DNA of 64,000 nucleotides from an uncultured Treponema sp. Its GTDB lineage: Bacteria > Spirochaetota > Spirochaetia > Treponematales > Treponemataceae. The DNA is taken from the NCBI GenBank assembly GCA_947167345.1, contig CAMVHR010000008.1, positions 1 to 64,000 on the forward strand. Reading direction: 5' to 3'. Shown here piece after piece: positions 40,198 through 49,637 of this stretch. The notes beneath the pieces were generated by a model. The model made no database searches. It saw nothing but the letters and a program-made list of their open reading frames with translations, and was not told where the DNA came from. Within the stretch, counting starts at the first letter, position 1; every line of letters starts with the position of its first letter. Position numbers and translations under genes: made by a program.

Positions 40198-41757
40198 CTA
40201 GTCAAGATTGTACACTTCTCCGTATTTTACAATCTCAACATCTTTATAACCATTTTTATTCAGGTGAACCTTCATGTCTTCCTGTGCCTCTTTTTCACCG
40301 TGAACAAGGAAAATCTTTTTAAGGCGGCTTGTATCCAGATTATTAAGCCACTCCAAAGATTCCTCGTAGTCAGCATGAGCACTAAAAGCATTTATTGTCT
40401 CAACTTCTGCCTGAACCTTGTAATAATCTCCAAGAATGCGCACTTCTTTTGCACCGTCACGAATTTTGCGTCCGAGCGTATTTTCTGCCATATATCCTAC
40501 CAGCAGGATTATATTATTCGGATTAGAAATATTGTTTGCGAGATGATGCAAGATTCGTCCGGCTTCGCACATTCCGTCCGCACTCAATATTACCATAGGA
40601 CCGTTCTTCTTGTTAAGCTCTTTAGACTCATCCACGCTTGTAATAGTCGTAAGCGATGCAAATCCAAACGGATTCTTATGATGGCGCAAGAACGCTTCAT
40701 TTGTCTCCTCATCATAGCATTCCGGATGCAACTGGAAGATGCCAGTTGCATTTGCTGCCATAGGACTGTCTACATAAATAGGAATCTGAGGTATCTTTTT
40801 CTGATCAACGAGCAGATGAAGGAAATATACCATCTCCTGGGCACGTTCTATTGCAAAAGTCGGAATTATGATTTTGCCCTTTCGGTCAACGGCTTTGCGA
40901 ACAAGACGGACAAGATCATCCATTGCGGCAGACTGCTTTTCATGAAGGCGGTTGCCGTAAGTACTTTCCATGAAGATGTAATCAGGGGCAGGAACTGATA
41001 CAGACGGATCGCGTACAATAGGTTTTCCTGGTCGTCCTAAATCGCCAGTGTAAAGAATGCGTATTTCGTCAGAAGGAGCACCGCGCAGAGCTTCTTCACC
41101 GCTAACGACACTTCCTCTATTTTTTTTTGCAGGAACAGGATTGCTGAACAGTCTGTGCCAAAGCCTTCGACCTCCAAGCCCAAAGCCTCCTGAAATCTGC
41201 CCGGAAATAGGGTTTTTGCGCTGCCCTGTTATGGTTATGTATGCGAATGCACTGCCCAAAATGTGTCCTGCGTCAAAGAATTCCAGTTGCACATCTGGAG
41301 CTATATACATCTGACGGTTATAGCTCAATGAAATTATCTGGTTTGCGGCCTTTACACAATCATCTTCAGTAAAAAGAGGCTTCCAGTTGAATTTTTCACC
41401 TTTTTTGGAAGCCTGCTTGCGCAGATACTCTGCATCACGAGCCTGAATTCGTGCACTGTCCATCATGACAATGTTTGCAAGATCGCGTGTAGCAGGAGTT
41501 GCATAAATGTTTCCGCGATAACCGTTTTTTGCAAGAATAGGCAAAAGCCCACAATGGTCATAGTGTGCATGCGTAAGGATTACGCTTTCTATTTTATCGG
41601 GAGCAAAGTCAAAATCGCGGTTTTTCTTGTCAGAATCAGAGCGTTTTCCCTGAAACGCACCGCAATCAACCATAAAGCTTCTTCCATCAACTTCAAATAT
41701 ATGTTTACTACCTGTTACTTCTTGTGCAGCACCTAATGAATAACATGATACACTCAT
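40198..41757 (-). CDS. Beta-CASP metallo-beta-lactamase-fold ribonuclease
   Basis: LTHAHYDHCGLLP, FMESTYGNRLHE, VHGEKEAQ, NAFSAHADYEE. Confidence 0.94.
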   Translation of the reverse strand: MSVSCYSLGAAQEVTGSKHIFEVDGRSFMVDCGAFQGKRSDSDKKNRDFDFAPDKIESVILTHAHYDHCGLLPILAKNGYRGNIYATPATRDLANIVMMDSARIQARDAEYLRKQASKKGEKFNWKPLFTEDDCVKAANQIISLSYNRQMYIAPDVQLEFFDAGHILGSAFAYITITGQRKNPISGQISGGFGLGGRRLWHRLFSNPVPAKKNRGSVVSGEEALRGAPSDEIRILYTGDLGRPGKPIVRDPSVSVPAPDYIFMESTYGNRLHEKQSAAMDDLVRLVRKAVDRKGKIIIPTFAIERAQEMVYFLHLLVDQKKIPQIPIYVDSPMAANATGIFQLHPECYDEETNEAFLRHHKNPFGFASLTTITSVDESKELNKKNGPMVILSADGMCEAGRILHHLANNISNPNNIILLVGYMAENTLGRKIRDGAKEVRILGDYYKVQAEVETINAFSAHADYEESLEWLNNLDTSRLKKIFLVHGEKEAQEDMKVHLNKNGYKDVEIVKYGEVYNLD

Positions 41758-41949
41758 AGCTTACCTCCATAAAACAAAGAACTCCCTATATTATAAAGCA
41801 TAAGCTCTAAATTCTCCAATTATTTTTTATTTTACAAGTTTTTTATTTTAGGGGGTTCATAAAATAAAGAAATCCAGTATAATAATCGATAATTTAATGG
41901 AATGCGTATAATAAATTACGTATTGTCATGCAGGAAATAAGGGGTTATT

Positions 41950-43011
41950 TTGTACACAAGGCAGATAAAAACGTGCCCTAAAAGTTTTGTACAGGACGGA
42001 AAACCTGTATTCGGAACCTTCTTAGGTCACTCAGAACGGCTTGATATAAGGGGAATCAAGCAACCCTACATAACATTGCCGACATTTGTTTCAAACCTAC
42101 GTATAAAGAGCCGAATCTCTTATTTTTTTAATATAGGTTCTTACATTGGTTGCATTGAATTTTTTGATGCAAAGATGTTCGGTTTTTCAGAAGTCTGCTT
42201 TTGGAACAAGACTACAAAGCAGCGATTTGTATACCGCTCCGTAATGGGACCGAGAAGGCGGTTTGTTCCGCACAGCCTTAATCAGGCAATTACAGCGAAT
42301 TATAGTAAACGTCGCTACACAAGGCTCAGCTGGGACAGGAAAAGTGACAAGCTTTCCGTTATATTCAACCTTCATGGAAATAATGTCCGTCCAGGCTCGA
42401 ACGGAGCCCTCATTTCAAAGTTTTCAGGTGAGCAGGTAGGAGAGATTATCAATTCATCACCAGCACCAACATCACGCAGAAGTTCGGTGCACTACATGCT
42501 TTCAACACCCCTGCACGGAGCAATCTCGCAGGAAAAAAAGCACACAAAGCCAAAAACAATGACGGATTGTGAAGGTTCTGCACTATTTGAAATGAGCAGG
42601 ACTTACATGAAATTTCGCAGTAACGGAGAAATGATAACAGGCATCGGAATACTGAATGACAAACAAATTTCATTCAGGCTTCAGGTAACGTCTCAGGATG
42701 CTGTAGAAAATGACACATACAATGCAAACGTACTGTTTTATGGAGGTTCAGTAACACCGCTTCCACCAGTAGTCATTACGCATCCTTACGGAAAGATGGA
42801 AAAATGGATTATTCAGGATACAGAAAATATGGTAGACTTAACGTTCATGCCGATTTCTGACAATCCGAATGTCATAAGTGCATTTGTATTGCGTTCTGAA
42901 TATCACACGATATACGGTAACTTCGAAGGAACTCTGATGACAGCAGACGGAGAAAAGATTTCTTTCCGATCCCTGCCAGGCATTTCAAAAAACTACCGGA
43001 TAAGACTTTAG
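41950..43011 (+). CDS. Hypothetical protein, possibly DUF2804-like (TTG start)
   Basis: ORF with AAGGGG SD; HGNNVRPGSNGALISKF; family assignment tentative. Confidence 0.55.
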   Translation: MYTRQIKTCPKSFVQDGKPVFGTFLGHSERLDIRGIKQPYITLPTFVSNLRIKSRISYFFNIGSYIGCIEFFDAKMFGFSEVCFWNKTTKQRFVYRSVMGPRRRFVPHSLNQAITANYSKRRYTRLSWDRKSDKLSVIFNLHGNNVRPGSNGALISKFSGEQVGEIINSSPAPTSRRSSVHYMLSTPLHGAISQEKKHTKPKTMTDCEGSALFEMSRTYMKFRSNGEMITGIGILNDKQISFRLQVTSQDAVENDTYNANVLFYGGSVTPLPPVVITHPYGKMEKWIIQDTENMVDLTFMPISDNPNVISAFVLRSEYHTIYGNFEGTLMTADGEKISFRSLPGISKNYRIRL

Positions 43012-43055
43012 GCAGAAATTAAGGCTCTACGAATTTTATTGCAAAGGGGTTATAT

Positions 43056-45077
43056 ATGGCAGAAAAAAAACAAACCTACGCACCAGGAACACTTGACCAT
43101 ACAAGGCAGAATATTGGACCAATAGGTCTTGAAGAAGCTCTGGAAATGCAGAAGAAACTAGGTGGAGAAATCATTCAGGAACGTTCTGAACCTGTAAACA
43201 CACAGAATATGCCTCGCCGCTCTCAGAGAAGAGCTGTAGTAAAATCTTCAGGCATGTCTTCAGCTGACGTTTCTGCAAAAAGCGCAGCCGCATCAACTTC
43301 AATATCAGGCTCAAAACAATCTTCATCAACCAGCCAGATTATCAATTCTTCATCAACTTCAAAAGTATCAAATGATGAAGACCTTCAGCCAATGGCACCA
43401 AAAGACTTAAAAATGATAGAAAACCTGATGATGGATTCTGAATACAGCTTAAAGCCAAATCATGGTCTTTTAAATTTCCTGTACAGAATGTCATCAAAAA
43501 ACAGGAAAAAACTTTCACGAGACTTCGGAGAGTTTTACGTAAAGAACTATGTAGACCATTTACAGGCATTCATAACAACAATAAAGACTTTTATCCAAAT
43601 TTCACCAGATACCTATAAGGCAAAAATTGCTACGGACACAGAATTAAAATTTAAATTTCTCCGTACTGTAGGCAAATGGACAATGCAGAGCATAAAGGTC
43701 GCCGCTTTGGAACTGGAGCAGAAAGCAAACAACCTTACCACATCAATGACAGTTTCTTTCGTTTCCGCCATATATAAGGAATTGCTTACAATATATTATA
43801 TTGGAGAACAGAAAGTTCCATTACTCATAAAAGAAATTTATGCAGACCTTTCCATTTACCCTAAGATTAATCAGGAAAAAATTCAGGAACTTGCAAAGCA
43901 AGGCATTACAGAATGGCTGTATATATGTGATCAGGTAATCAAAGGGCTTTATCCGCTGCTCATGAGAATGTGCGGAACTGAATATGCTGAATATCCGCAA
44001 TTCTTTACATCTCAAATTACTCCTATATTGAAATTTGTTGGACTTACAAAATTCGATCTCCTTGTACCAGAAAAGAAAAAGCCTGCAAAAGAAGAAGAAA
44101 AAAAAGAGGAAGAAGAGAAAAAGAAAGACGAAGTGCACCATATTGCAGGTCAGAAAGACGAAATTGTCGATGCAGGTCTCAAAGTGCTTGAACAATTGTT
44201 CCCAGATGCAGGGTTCTCAAAACTTGAAACACATCCAGACATGTTCCCATACTTTCAGCCGCTTTATAAATTTGCGGACGGATTCAATGCCCTCAACCCA
44301 AATAACGGCATTCAGGTAACTTTAGTACTTATGAGAATCATAGAAGATTTGTTCCAAGGTTGCCGTAACATTCAGTTTAACCTTAAGGCTGATGAAGTTT
44401 TGGGAGAAATTCCAGATGACATTTCAACGATATTTTCTGACTGGAGTTATTACAGGGAAGATTTGTTTGACAAAAAGTACGGAGATTATCTGCGCCAGTT
44501 TGTAAACGCTACTTATTCAAACAAAGATTATCCTAACTCTCAATACGGAAAAGAATCCATCAACAACATGCTTTGGAGGACAAAATACTACTTCTTTCCA
44601 AACTTTAAGTTTAATCCACCCGTATTAACAAAACCTTTGAACGACAGTAAGTATAAGCCTGTCTATGCTCGAACGGACTACATCAGGACGGTATTTACAA
44701 CCTTGAGCCGCCGTATTGATGAAAACATGGTAGCCAAAAAAGCTGTGCTTGGTGTTATAAATCCGTGGGATCGCTATAACTTTGACATTCCAAACACTGT
44801 TTCAAAGCGCCTTGACGTTCTTTTGGGAGCAAAAAAGATGGACAACGTTACAGCAGCAACAAATGCAAACCTAATAAAATATACACTGTTAGTGACGTCT
44901 GTTTTGGACTGGTGGCTCAACAATCCTTCAAGTCCAGCTCATACTAGTGATCCAATGAAAATTTACAGGATGTCTGAAGAAGACGGAACTCCTGAGTTTT
45001 CAGCTCCAGAGCGTACAGACCAGAACCAGCTATTTGCTGACGGCATAAAAAAGGCAATCGCCAGCAAAAAAGCATGA
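43056..45077 (+). CDS. Hypothetical protein with Lys/Glu-rich linker
   Basis: 673-aa ORF, AAAGGGG SD; KKPAKEEEKKEEEEKKKDE. Confidence 0.6.
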   Translation: MAEKKQTYAPGTLDHTRQNIGPIGLEEALEMQKKLGGEIIQERSEPVNTQNMPRRSQRRAVVKSSGMSSADVSAKSAAASTSISGSKQSSSTSQIINSSSTSKVSNDEDLQPMAPKDLKMIENLMMDSEYSLKPNHGLLNFLYRMSSKNRKKLSRDFGEFYVKNYVDHLQAFITTIKTFIQISPDTYKAKIATDTELKFKFLRTVGKWTMQSIKVAALELEQKANNLTTSMTVSFVSAIYKELLTIYYIGEQKVPLLIKEIYADLSIYPKINQEKIQELAKQGITEWLYICDQVIKGLYPLLMRMCGTEYAEYPQFFTSQITPILKFVGLTKFDLLVPEKKKPAKEEEKKEEEEKKKDEVHHIAGQKDEIVDAGLKVLEQLFPDAGFSKLETHPDMFPYFQPLYKFADGFNALNPNNGIQVTLVLMRIIEDLFQGCRNIQFNLKADEVLGEIPDDISTIFSDWSYYREDLFDKKYGDYLRQFVNATYSNKDYPNSQYGKESINNMLWRTKYYFFPNFKFNPPVLTKPLNDSKYKPVYARTDYIRTVFTTLSRRIDENMVAKKAVLGVINPWDRYNFDIPNTVSKRLDVLLGAKKMDNVTAATNANLIKYTLLVTSVLDWWLNNPSSPAHTSDPMKIYRMSEEDGTPEFSAPERTDQNQLFADGIKKAIASKKA

Positions 45078-45111
45078 ATCAACTCAGTTGATTAAATCAA
45101 CTCTGTTGATT
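45077..45111. repeat. Two tandem 17-bp near-palindromes
   Basis: AATCAACTCAGTTGATT-A-AATCAACTCTGTTGATT. Confidence 0.85.
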
Positions 45112-45166
45112 AAATCCCTGTGATTTGATAACATAATTCAATTGTTTTTAGGGTTGGTACACTACA

Positions 45167-46726
45167 GTGACAGATATTAAAACACTCATAAAGAATCTCC
45201 ATCCGCTGGAGACCAAAGTTCTCTTGAATTATAATATAAAGGATGTATTGACATCAGAGAGACTTGTAAAGGAGCTTGGATACAAGGAAGGTCACGCAAA
45301 TCAGGCTTTCAGTTGGCTTACCGGTAAGAATCTCATTTCTGAAACATCTCGTACGCCACACGTATATTATGAATTAACAGATTTTGGCAAGATTGTTGCA
45401 AAGAACGGATCTGCAGAAGAACGTATCATTGCATATTTGAAAGAACAGGGACCAAAACTGTTACCAGAAATCGCAGCAGGTCTTGCACTTGAAAACAAGG
45501 ATATTGGCTCTGCATTTGGAGCATTGAGCAAGGAAGGTGTTCTAAAGATGAACGCCGAAAAGAAAGCTGAGTATACAGGAGCTCCTGTTCCTAAACGCAT
45601 TGAAATTTCAAAGAGCCTTATTCAGAAGGCTCTTGATTCAGAAAACAACCAGCTTGAATCTACTGCTCTTTCTAAAGAAGAACTTGACGTAATGGCAGGC
45701 CTTACAAAAAAACGTGGCGTAAGCGAAACTCCTTTCCGTACTATAGAACGCGAAACCGTATCATACAAATTGACTGGTATGTTTGACCAAGTTGTAGACG
45801 CCCTTAAAAAAGCTGGCATTACAGGTGAGGAAATTGGAGAAATTACACCTTCAATGCTTGCTTCTGGCGACTGGAAAAAAGGCACTTTCCGTGGATATAA
45901 CATTTCTATTCCACCTGCACGTATCATTCCTGGCCGTACAAATCCTTACGTGCAGTTCCTTGAATCTGTAAAAGATAAGCTTTGTTCTCTTGGATTTGAA
46001 GAATTTGACGGACCTCTGGTTGAAACTGAATTCTGGAACGGTGACGCACTCTTTATGCCTCAGTTCCATGCAGCCCGCGATATTCATGACGTATACCGCA
46101 TAAAGACACCTACACACGCAAAGTTCATAGAAGAGCCTTATCTTTCTAACGTACGTGAAGTCCATCAGAATGGCGGCAATTCCGGTAGCCGAGGCTGGAA
46201 CTATCAGTTTGACAATGAGTTTACACGTCGCCTTATCATGCGAAGTCAGGGAACAGTTCTTTCCGCACACCAGCTTCATAAGGCAAAGATTCCTGGAAAA
46301 TACTTCGGTATTGCCCGTTGCTTCCGCTATGATAAAGTAGATGCGACACACCTTTCTGACTTTTATCAGACAGAAGGTATTGTTTTAGGTGAAAATGTAA
46401 ACCTTCGCACACTTCTGGGCTTTTTGAGGATGTTCGCTGTAGAAATTGCAGGTGCAACAGAAGTTAAATATGTTCCAGGATATTTCCCATTTACCGAACC
46501 TTCAATCGAAGTTCATATTAAACATCCTAAACTTGGATGGTTTGAGCTTGGAGGTTCAGGAATTTTCAGACCTGAAGTTACAAAAGCAATGGGTATTGAC
46601 GTTCCTGTAGCGGCATGGGGCATTGGAATTGATAGAATGGCTCTTATGGCACTTGGGCTTAATGACTTACGAGAACTGTTCTGTGAAGATATTGAACGAG
46701 TCCGTCTTCGCAAAGCTAAATTTTAA
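45167..46726 (+). CDS. pheS: Phenylalanyl-tRNA synthetase alpha subunit, archaeal/eukaryotic type, GTG start
   Basis: GPLVETEFWNGDALFMPQFHAARDIHDVY; FRPEVTKAMGIDVPVAAWGIGIDRMAL; N-terminal winged-helix-like region. Confidence 0.93.
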   Translation: MTDIKTLIKNLHPLETKVLLNYNIKDVLTSERLVKELGYKEGHANQAFSWLTGKNLISETSRTPHVYYELTDFGKIVAKNGSAEERIIAYLKEQGPKLLPEIAAGLALENKDIGSAFGALSKEGVLKMNAEKKAEYTGAPVPKRIEISKSLIQKALDSENNQLESTALSKEELDVMAGLTKKRGVSETPFRTIERETVSYKLTGMFDQVVDALKKAGITGEEIGEITPSMLASGDWKKGTFRGYNISIPPARIIPGRTNPYVQFLESVKDKLCSLGFEEFDGPLVETEFWNGDALFMPQFHAARDIHDVYRIKTPTHAKFIEEPYLSNVREVHQNGGNSGSRGWNYQFDNEFTRRLIMRSQGTVLSAHQLHKAKIPGKYFGIARCFRYDKVDATHLSDFYQTEGIVLGENVNLRTLLGFLRMFAVEIAGATEVKYVPGYFPFTEPSIEVHIKHPKLGWFELGGSGIFRPEVTKAMGIDVPVAAWGIGIDRMALMALGLNDLRELFCEDIERVRLRKAKF

Positions 46727-46747
46727 AATACTCAAACATTAATATAA

Positions 46748-46773
46748 GTCGCCTTTTCGGGCGACTTTTTTTG
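46748..46773 (+). terminator. Rho-independent terminator
   Basis: GTCGCC-TTTTC-GGGCGAC followed by TTTTTTT. Confidence 0.85.
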
Positions 46774-46832
46774 TGTACAATTGCAACAAAAAAATACAGA
46801 AAGTGTCATATAATATAGAATTAAGGTGGTAT

Positions 46833-48761
46833 ATGAATACAATAAGCTATGATGTTCCTGCTCAAAATGTAGATTCTTCTTTTGTTGTTGGAAACGGAAG
46901 AATCGGTGCCTGTATTTTTGGTAGTGTTGAACACACATTCATAAAGATTATGGAAGAATCTGTGTGGAATTCTGCTGGTAAAGATAGAAACAACATCAGC
47001 TGTGCTGATAATCTAAAGAAAATTCATGAACTTATTTCTAATTCAAAAAAAGATGAGGCTGAAACTCTTATCACAGACTCTATGGCTGGAGTCCCTCAGT
47101 ATTGTGCATCTTTGTTACCATATACATGTTCTTTATCCATTGATCATTATTCTTCTGCAGAACGTCAGAATTTCGAGAATGTTTCTGGCTATAAACGCAC
47201 TCTGGATTTTGAAACAGCTATTGCTTCTTTGTCGTTCGCTTCTGAAAGTTCCGTACCAAGCACAGCTATTTTTTCCCGTAACACAGACGGCAGTAGCATT
47301 ATGTATTCAAGAGAGGCAATGGCTTCTGCCCCTGCTGACGTAATTGCATTTCATATTTCAGCTTCAATTCCTAAAAGCATTTATTTCCGCGTACGTTTTA
47401 CAGACGAACAGGAAAATGGAGTTATTTCACGACAGTTTTCTTTAGGCGATGATGTTATTGCGATTGAAAATGTAAATGGAATTCCTTTTAGTGCTATGAT
47501 AATGGTTTCAGCATCTGGTGGAAAAGTATTTGTACGTGGTGGAAGTCTTATTGTTGAAGGTGCGGATGATGCAACTTTGTACATTGATGTTGAAACTGCA
47601 TACCGAAACAGGCATTATGCAAGAAAATGTGGAAATGTATTTTCTGCTCCATCAAGAATTGCTGCATGGTGTTCCGATAAAGCATTGAAAAAACTTTGTT
47701 TTGCTTTGTATCAGCCGTATCAAGATTTTCGTACAGAGCATATAATGGATTTTTCACGGCTTTATAACAGAGTCTCATTTTCTCTTTCAGACAATACAGA
47801 TATTGACTGGAATTTTGCTCGCTATGTCCTGCTTTCTTGCGCAAGATATCCTGGAACATTGCCGGCATTACAGAAAGGTTCTTATTCCGTTAGAAATTCT
47901 ATGTCAGACTTTTATGCACCAGTGTGCATGAGTGGCATGAAAAAGTCTATTTTACCATTGATTACTCTTTTAAGTCGAGCATATAAAAAAGGCAAAAAGA
48001 CTGCTTCTATTATGTATCACTGTGGTGGATATGTCATTCATAATACACTTGATATATGGGGCGACAGTGTTTCTTCTGGCAATAATAACAGCGATTTTAC
48101 TTGGATTATGGGAGCAGCAATTCTTGCCCCGTATATCCGTGAATATTATGAATATTCATTGGATAAAAAATTCTTAAAGAAATATTTTTATCTTTTAAAA
48201 GAATCCTGCGAATTTTATGCAGACTTTCTTGCGCAGCATCCAGACTCTCCTTTTGTGAATAAATCTGATGTGGCAAAACTTTTTTCGGCAACTTTGCGTT
48301 CTGTAAAAGATTTGTGCCTTGATGATACAAAGTCTTATATTGTTTGCTTAAAAGAAATGCTTGTAAACTTAAAGGCTTCTTCTACAGAAGATAAAAAAGA
48401 TGATGTTTGTAAAACTGATGATAAAATTGCAGAAAAAGCACTGTTACTTGCAGGAACGACAGTAAAGATAGTTTCCAGTGAATTAATTGATGACACAGTT
48501 GGTTCTTGCGTTGTAATTAATTTGTTGCCGGAGGTTGCGGACTTAAATAGTGATGGCTTTATAAAAGGCGTTTGCCTCAAAGGTAATCTTACAATGGATA
48601 TTGAATGGAAAGATAATGCTGTTATTAAAGCACGGGTTTATACAGATTCTGCATCCGATGCTGTTCGTAATATATGCATCTGCTATAAGGGCAAAGAATA
48701 TAAATCTATGGTAGAAGGGAAAAGTCTTGATGTAAAGAATGTTCTTCCTTCTACAATATAA
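46833..48761 (+). CDS. Divergent GH95-like protein, apparently missing catalytic regions
   Basis: N-terminal VVGNGRIGACIFGSVEHTFIKIMEESVWNS; GGYVIHNTLDIWGDS; C-terminal INLLPEVADLNSDGFIKGVCLKGNLTMDIEWKDN; AAGGTGG SD. Confidence 0.7.
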   Translation: MNTISYDVPAQNVDSSFVVGNGRIGACIFGSVEHTFIKIMEESVWNSAGKDRNNISCADNLKKIHELISNSKKDEAETLITDSMAGVPQYCASLLPYTCSLSIDHYSSAERQNFENVSGYKRTLDFETAIASLSFASESSVPSTAIFSRNTDGSSIMYSREAMASAPADVIAFHISASIPKSIYFRVRFTDEQENGVISRQFSLGDDVIAIENVNGIPFSAMIMVSASGGKVFVRGGSLIVEGADDATLYIDVETAYRNRHYARKCGNVFSAPSRIAAWCSDKALKKLCFALYQPYQDFRTEHIMDFSRLYNRVSFSLSDNTDIDWNFARYVLLSCARYPGTLPALQKGSYSVRNSMSDFYAPVCMSGMKKSILPLITLLSRAYKKGKKTASIMYHCGGYVIHNTLDIWGDSVSSGNNNSDFTWIMGAAILAPYIREYYEYSLDKKFLKKYFYLLKESCEFYADFLAQHPDSPFVNKSDVAKLFSATLRSVKDLCLDDTKSYIVCLKEMLVNLKASSTEDKKDDVCKTDDKIAEKALLLAGTTVKIVSSELIDDTVGSCVVINLLPEVADLNSDGFIKGVCLKGNLTMDIEWKDNAVIKARVYTDSASDAVRNICICYKGKEYKSMVEGKSLDVKNVLPSTI

Positions 48762-48764
48762 CTT

Positions 48765-49553
48765 TCAATGCTCTATGTTCGGTATGCTTCGTGCAAGTCT
48801 AAGCCCATAGCAGGAATATGAGTAGTTGGGCATGTTTCTGCTTGGGTAGATATGACCTCGGAATTTTATGCGGCAAAGTTTTTTGTCGCTGTAGATGCAT
48901 CCGCCTTTTAAAACTTTGTACTTGGATTTAGGAGTGTAAGAATCCCAACACCACTCCCATACATTACCACATGTATCGTAAAGCCCATATCCATTTGGTT
49001 CTTTTCCCATGACTTCATGGACTTGCCAAGAACCATTTCTTGAATACCATCCGCAATTTTCAATATCAGTACTTCCTGCAAAATCTCCACCGAGTCCACC
49101 TTTTGCTGCATATATCCATTCATCTTCTGTTGGAAGTCTGAATCCGTCAGACTCTTTATTCCACTCAACAATTCCTGCCGTTATAGAGGCTCCTGAATGT
49201 ATAGGATATTCCCAATCATCAGGATTTGTACTGCCATTTACGGAATATGCAGGAGTAAGTCCCAATGTTATGCTGAGTTTATTGCAGAATACAATTGCAT
49301 CATACCAGCTCACGGAGTTTACAGGAAGGTTATCGCCAGTAAATCGGCTTAAGTTTTCGCCAATTATGGCATTGTATACCCCCTGCGTAACTTCTGAAAC
49401 TCCTATGGCTATGCCTTTCTGTTTTAGTTCTGCCATTTTTATGCAAATGCCGTCTTGTACAGGAATATTAGTAAAAGAAATTTGCTCTGCACTTAATGCA
49501 ATATTTGCGAAGATTGAGAATATAATGATAAATAAGAAAAAATGTCGTTTCAT
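48765..49553 (-). CDS. Exported SUMF1/FGE-sulfatase-fold protein
   Basis: EVTQGVYNAIIGENLSRFTGDNLPVNSVSWYDAIVFCNKLS, FRLPTEDEWIYAAKGG, GLYDTCGNVWEWCWD. Confidence 0.92.
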   Translation of the reverse strand: MKRHFFLFIIIFSIFANIALSAEQISFTNIPVQDGICIKMAELKQKGIAIGVSEVTQGVYNAIIGENLSRFTGDNLPVNSVSWYDAIVFCNKLSITLGLTPAYSVNGSTNPDDWEYPIHSGASITAGIVEWNKESDGFRLPTEDEWIYAAKGGLGGDFAGSTDIENCGWYSRNGSWQVHEVMGKEPNGYGLYDTCGNVWEWCWDSYTPKSKYKVLKGGCIYSDKKLCRIKFRGHIYPSRNMPNYSYSCYGLRLARSIPNIEH

Positions 49554-49637
49554 CTCTACCTTTTTAGTATATCATGGACTGTGTTATTTTGCACTTTTAT
49601 TATAACAAAAAAGGGCAGATTGCTCTGCCCCATTGTT

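Noticed and set aside
40264-40998. 244-aa plus-strand ORF
   Set aside because: It is antisense to the beta-CASP nuclease, with no family motifs.
44035-44319. Lys/Arg-rich plus-strand ORF (94 aa)
   Set aside because: It is an alternative frame of the Lys/Glu-coding linker in the 43056-45077 gene, so a compositional artefact.
45851-46351. 166-aa minus-strand ORF
   Set aside because: It is antisense to pheS, and its cysteine-rich composition looks like an artefact.
46833-48761. GH95-like gene as a simple pseudogene
   Set aside because: The frame is intact over ~640 codons with a good SD and retained C-terminal domain, so it is better treated as a divergent protein.
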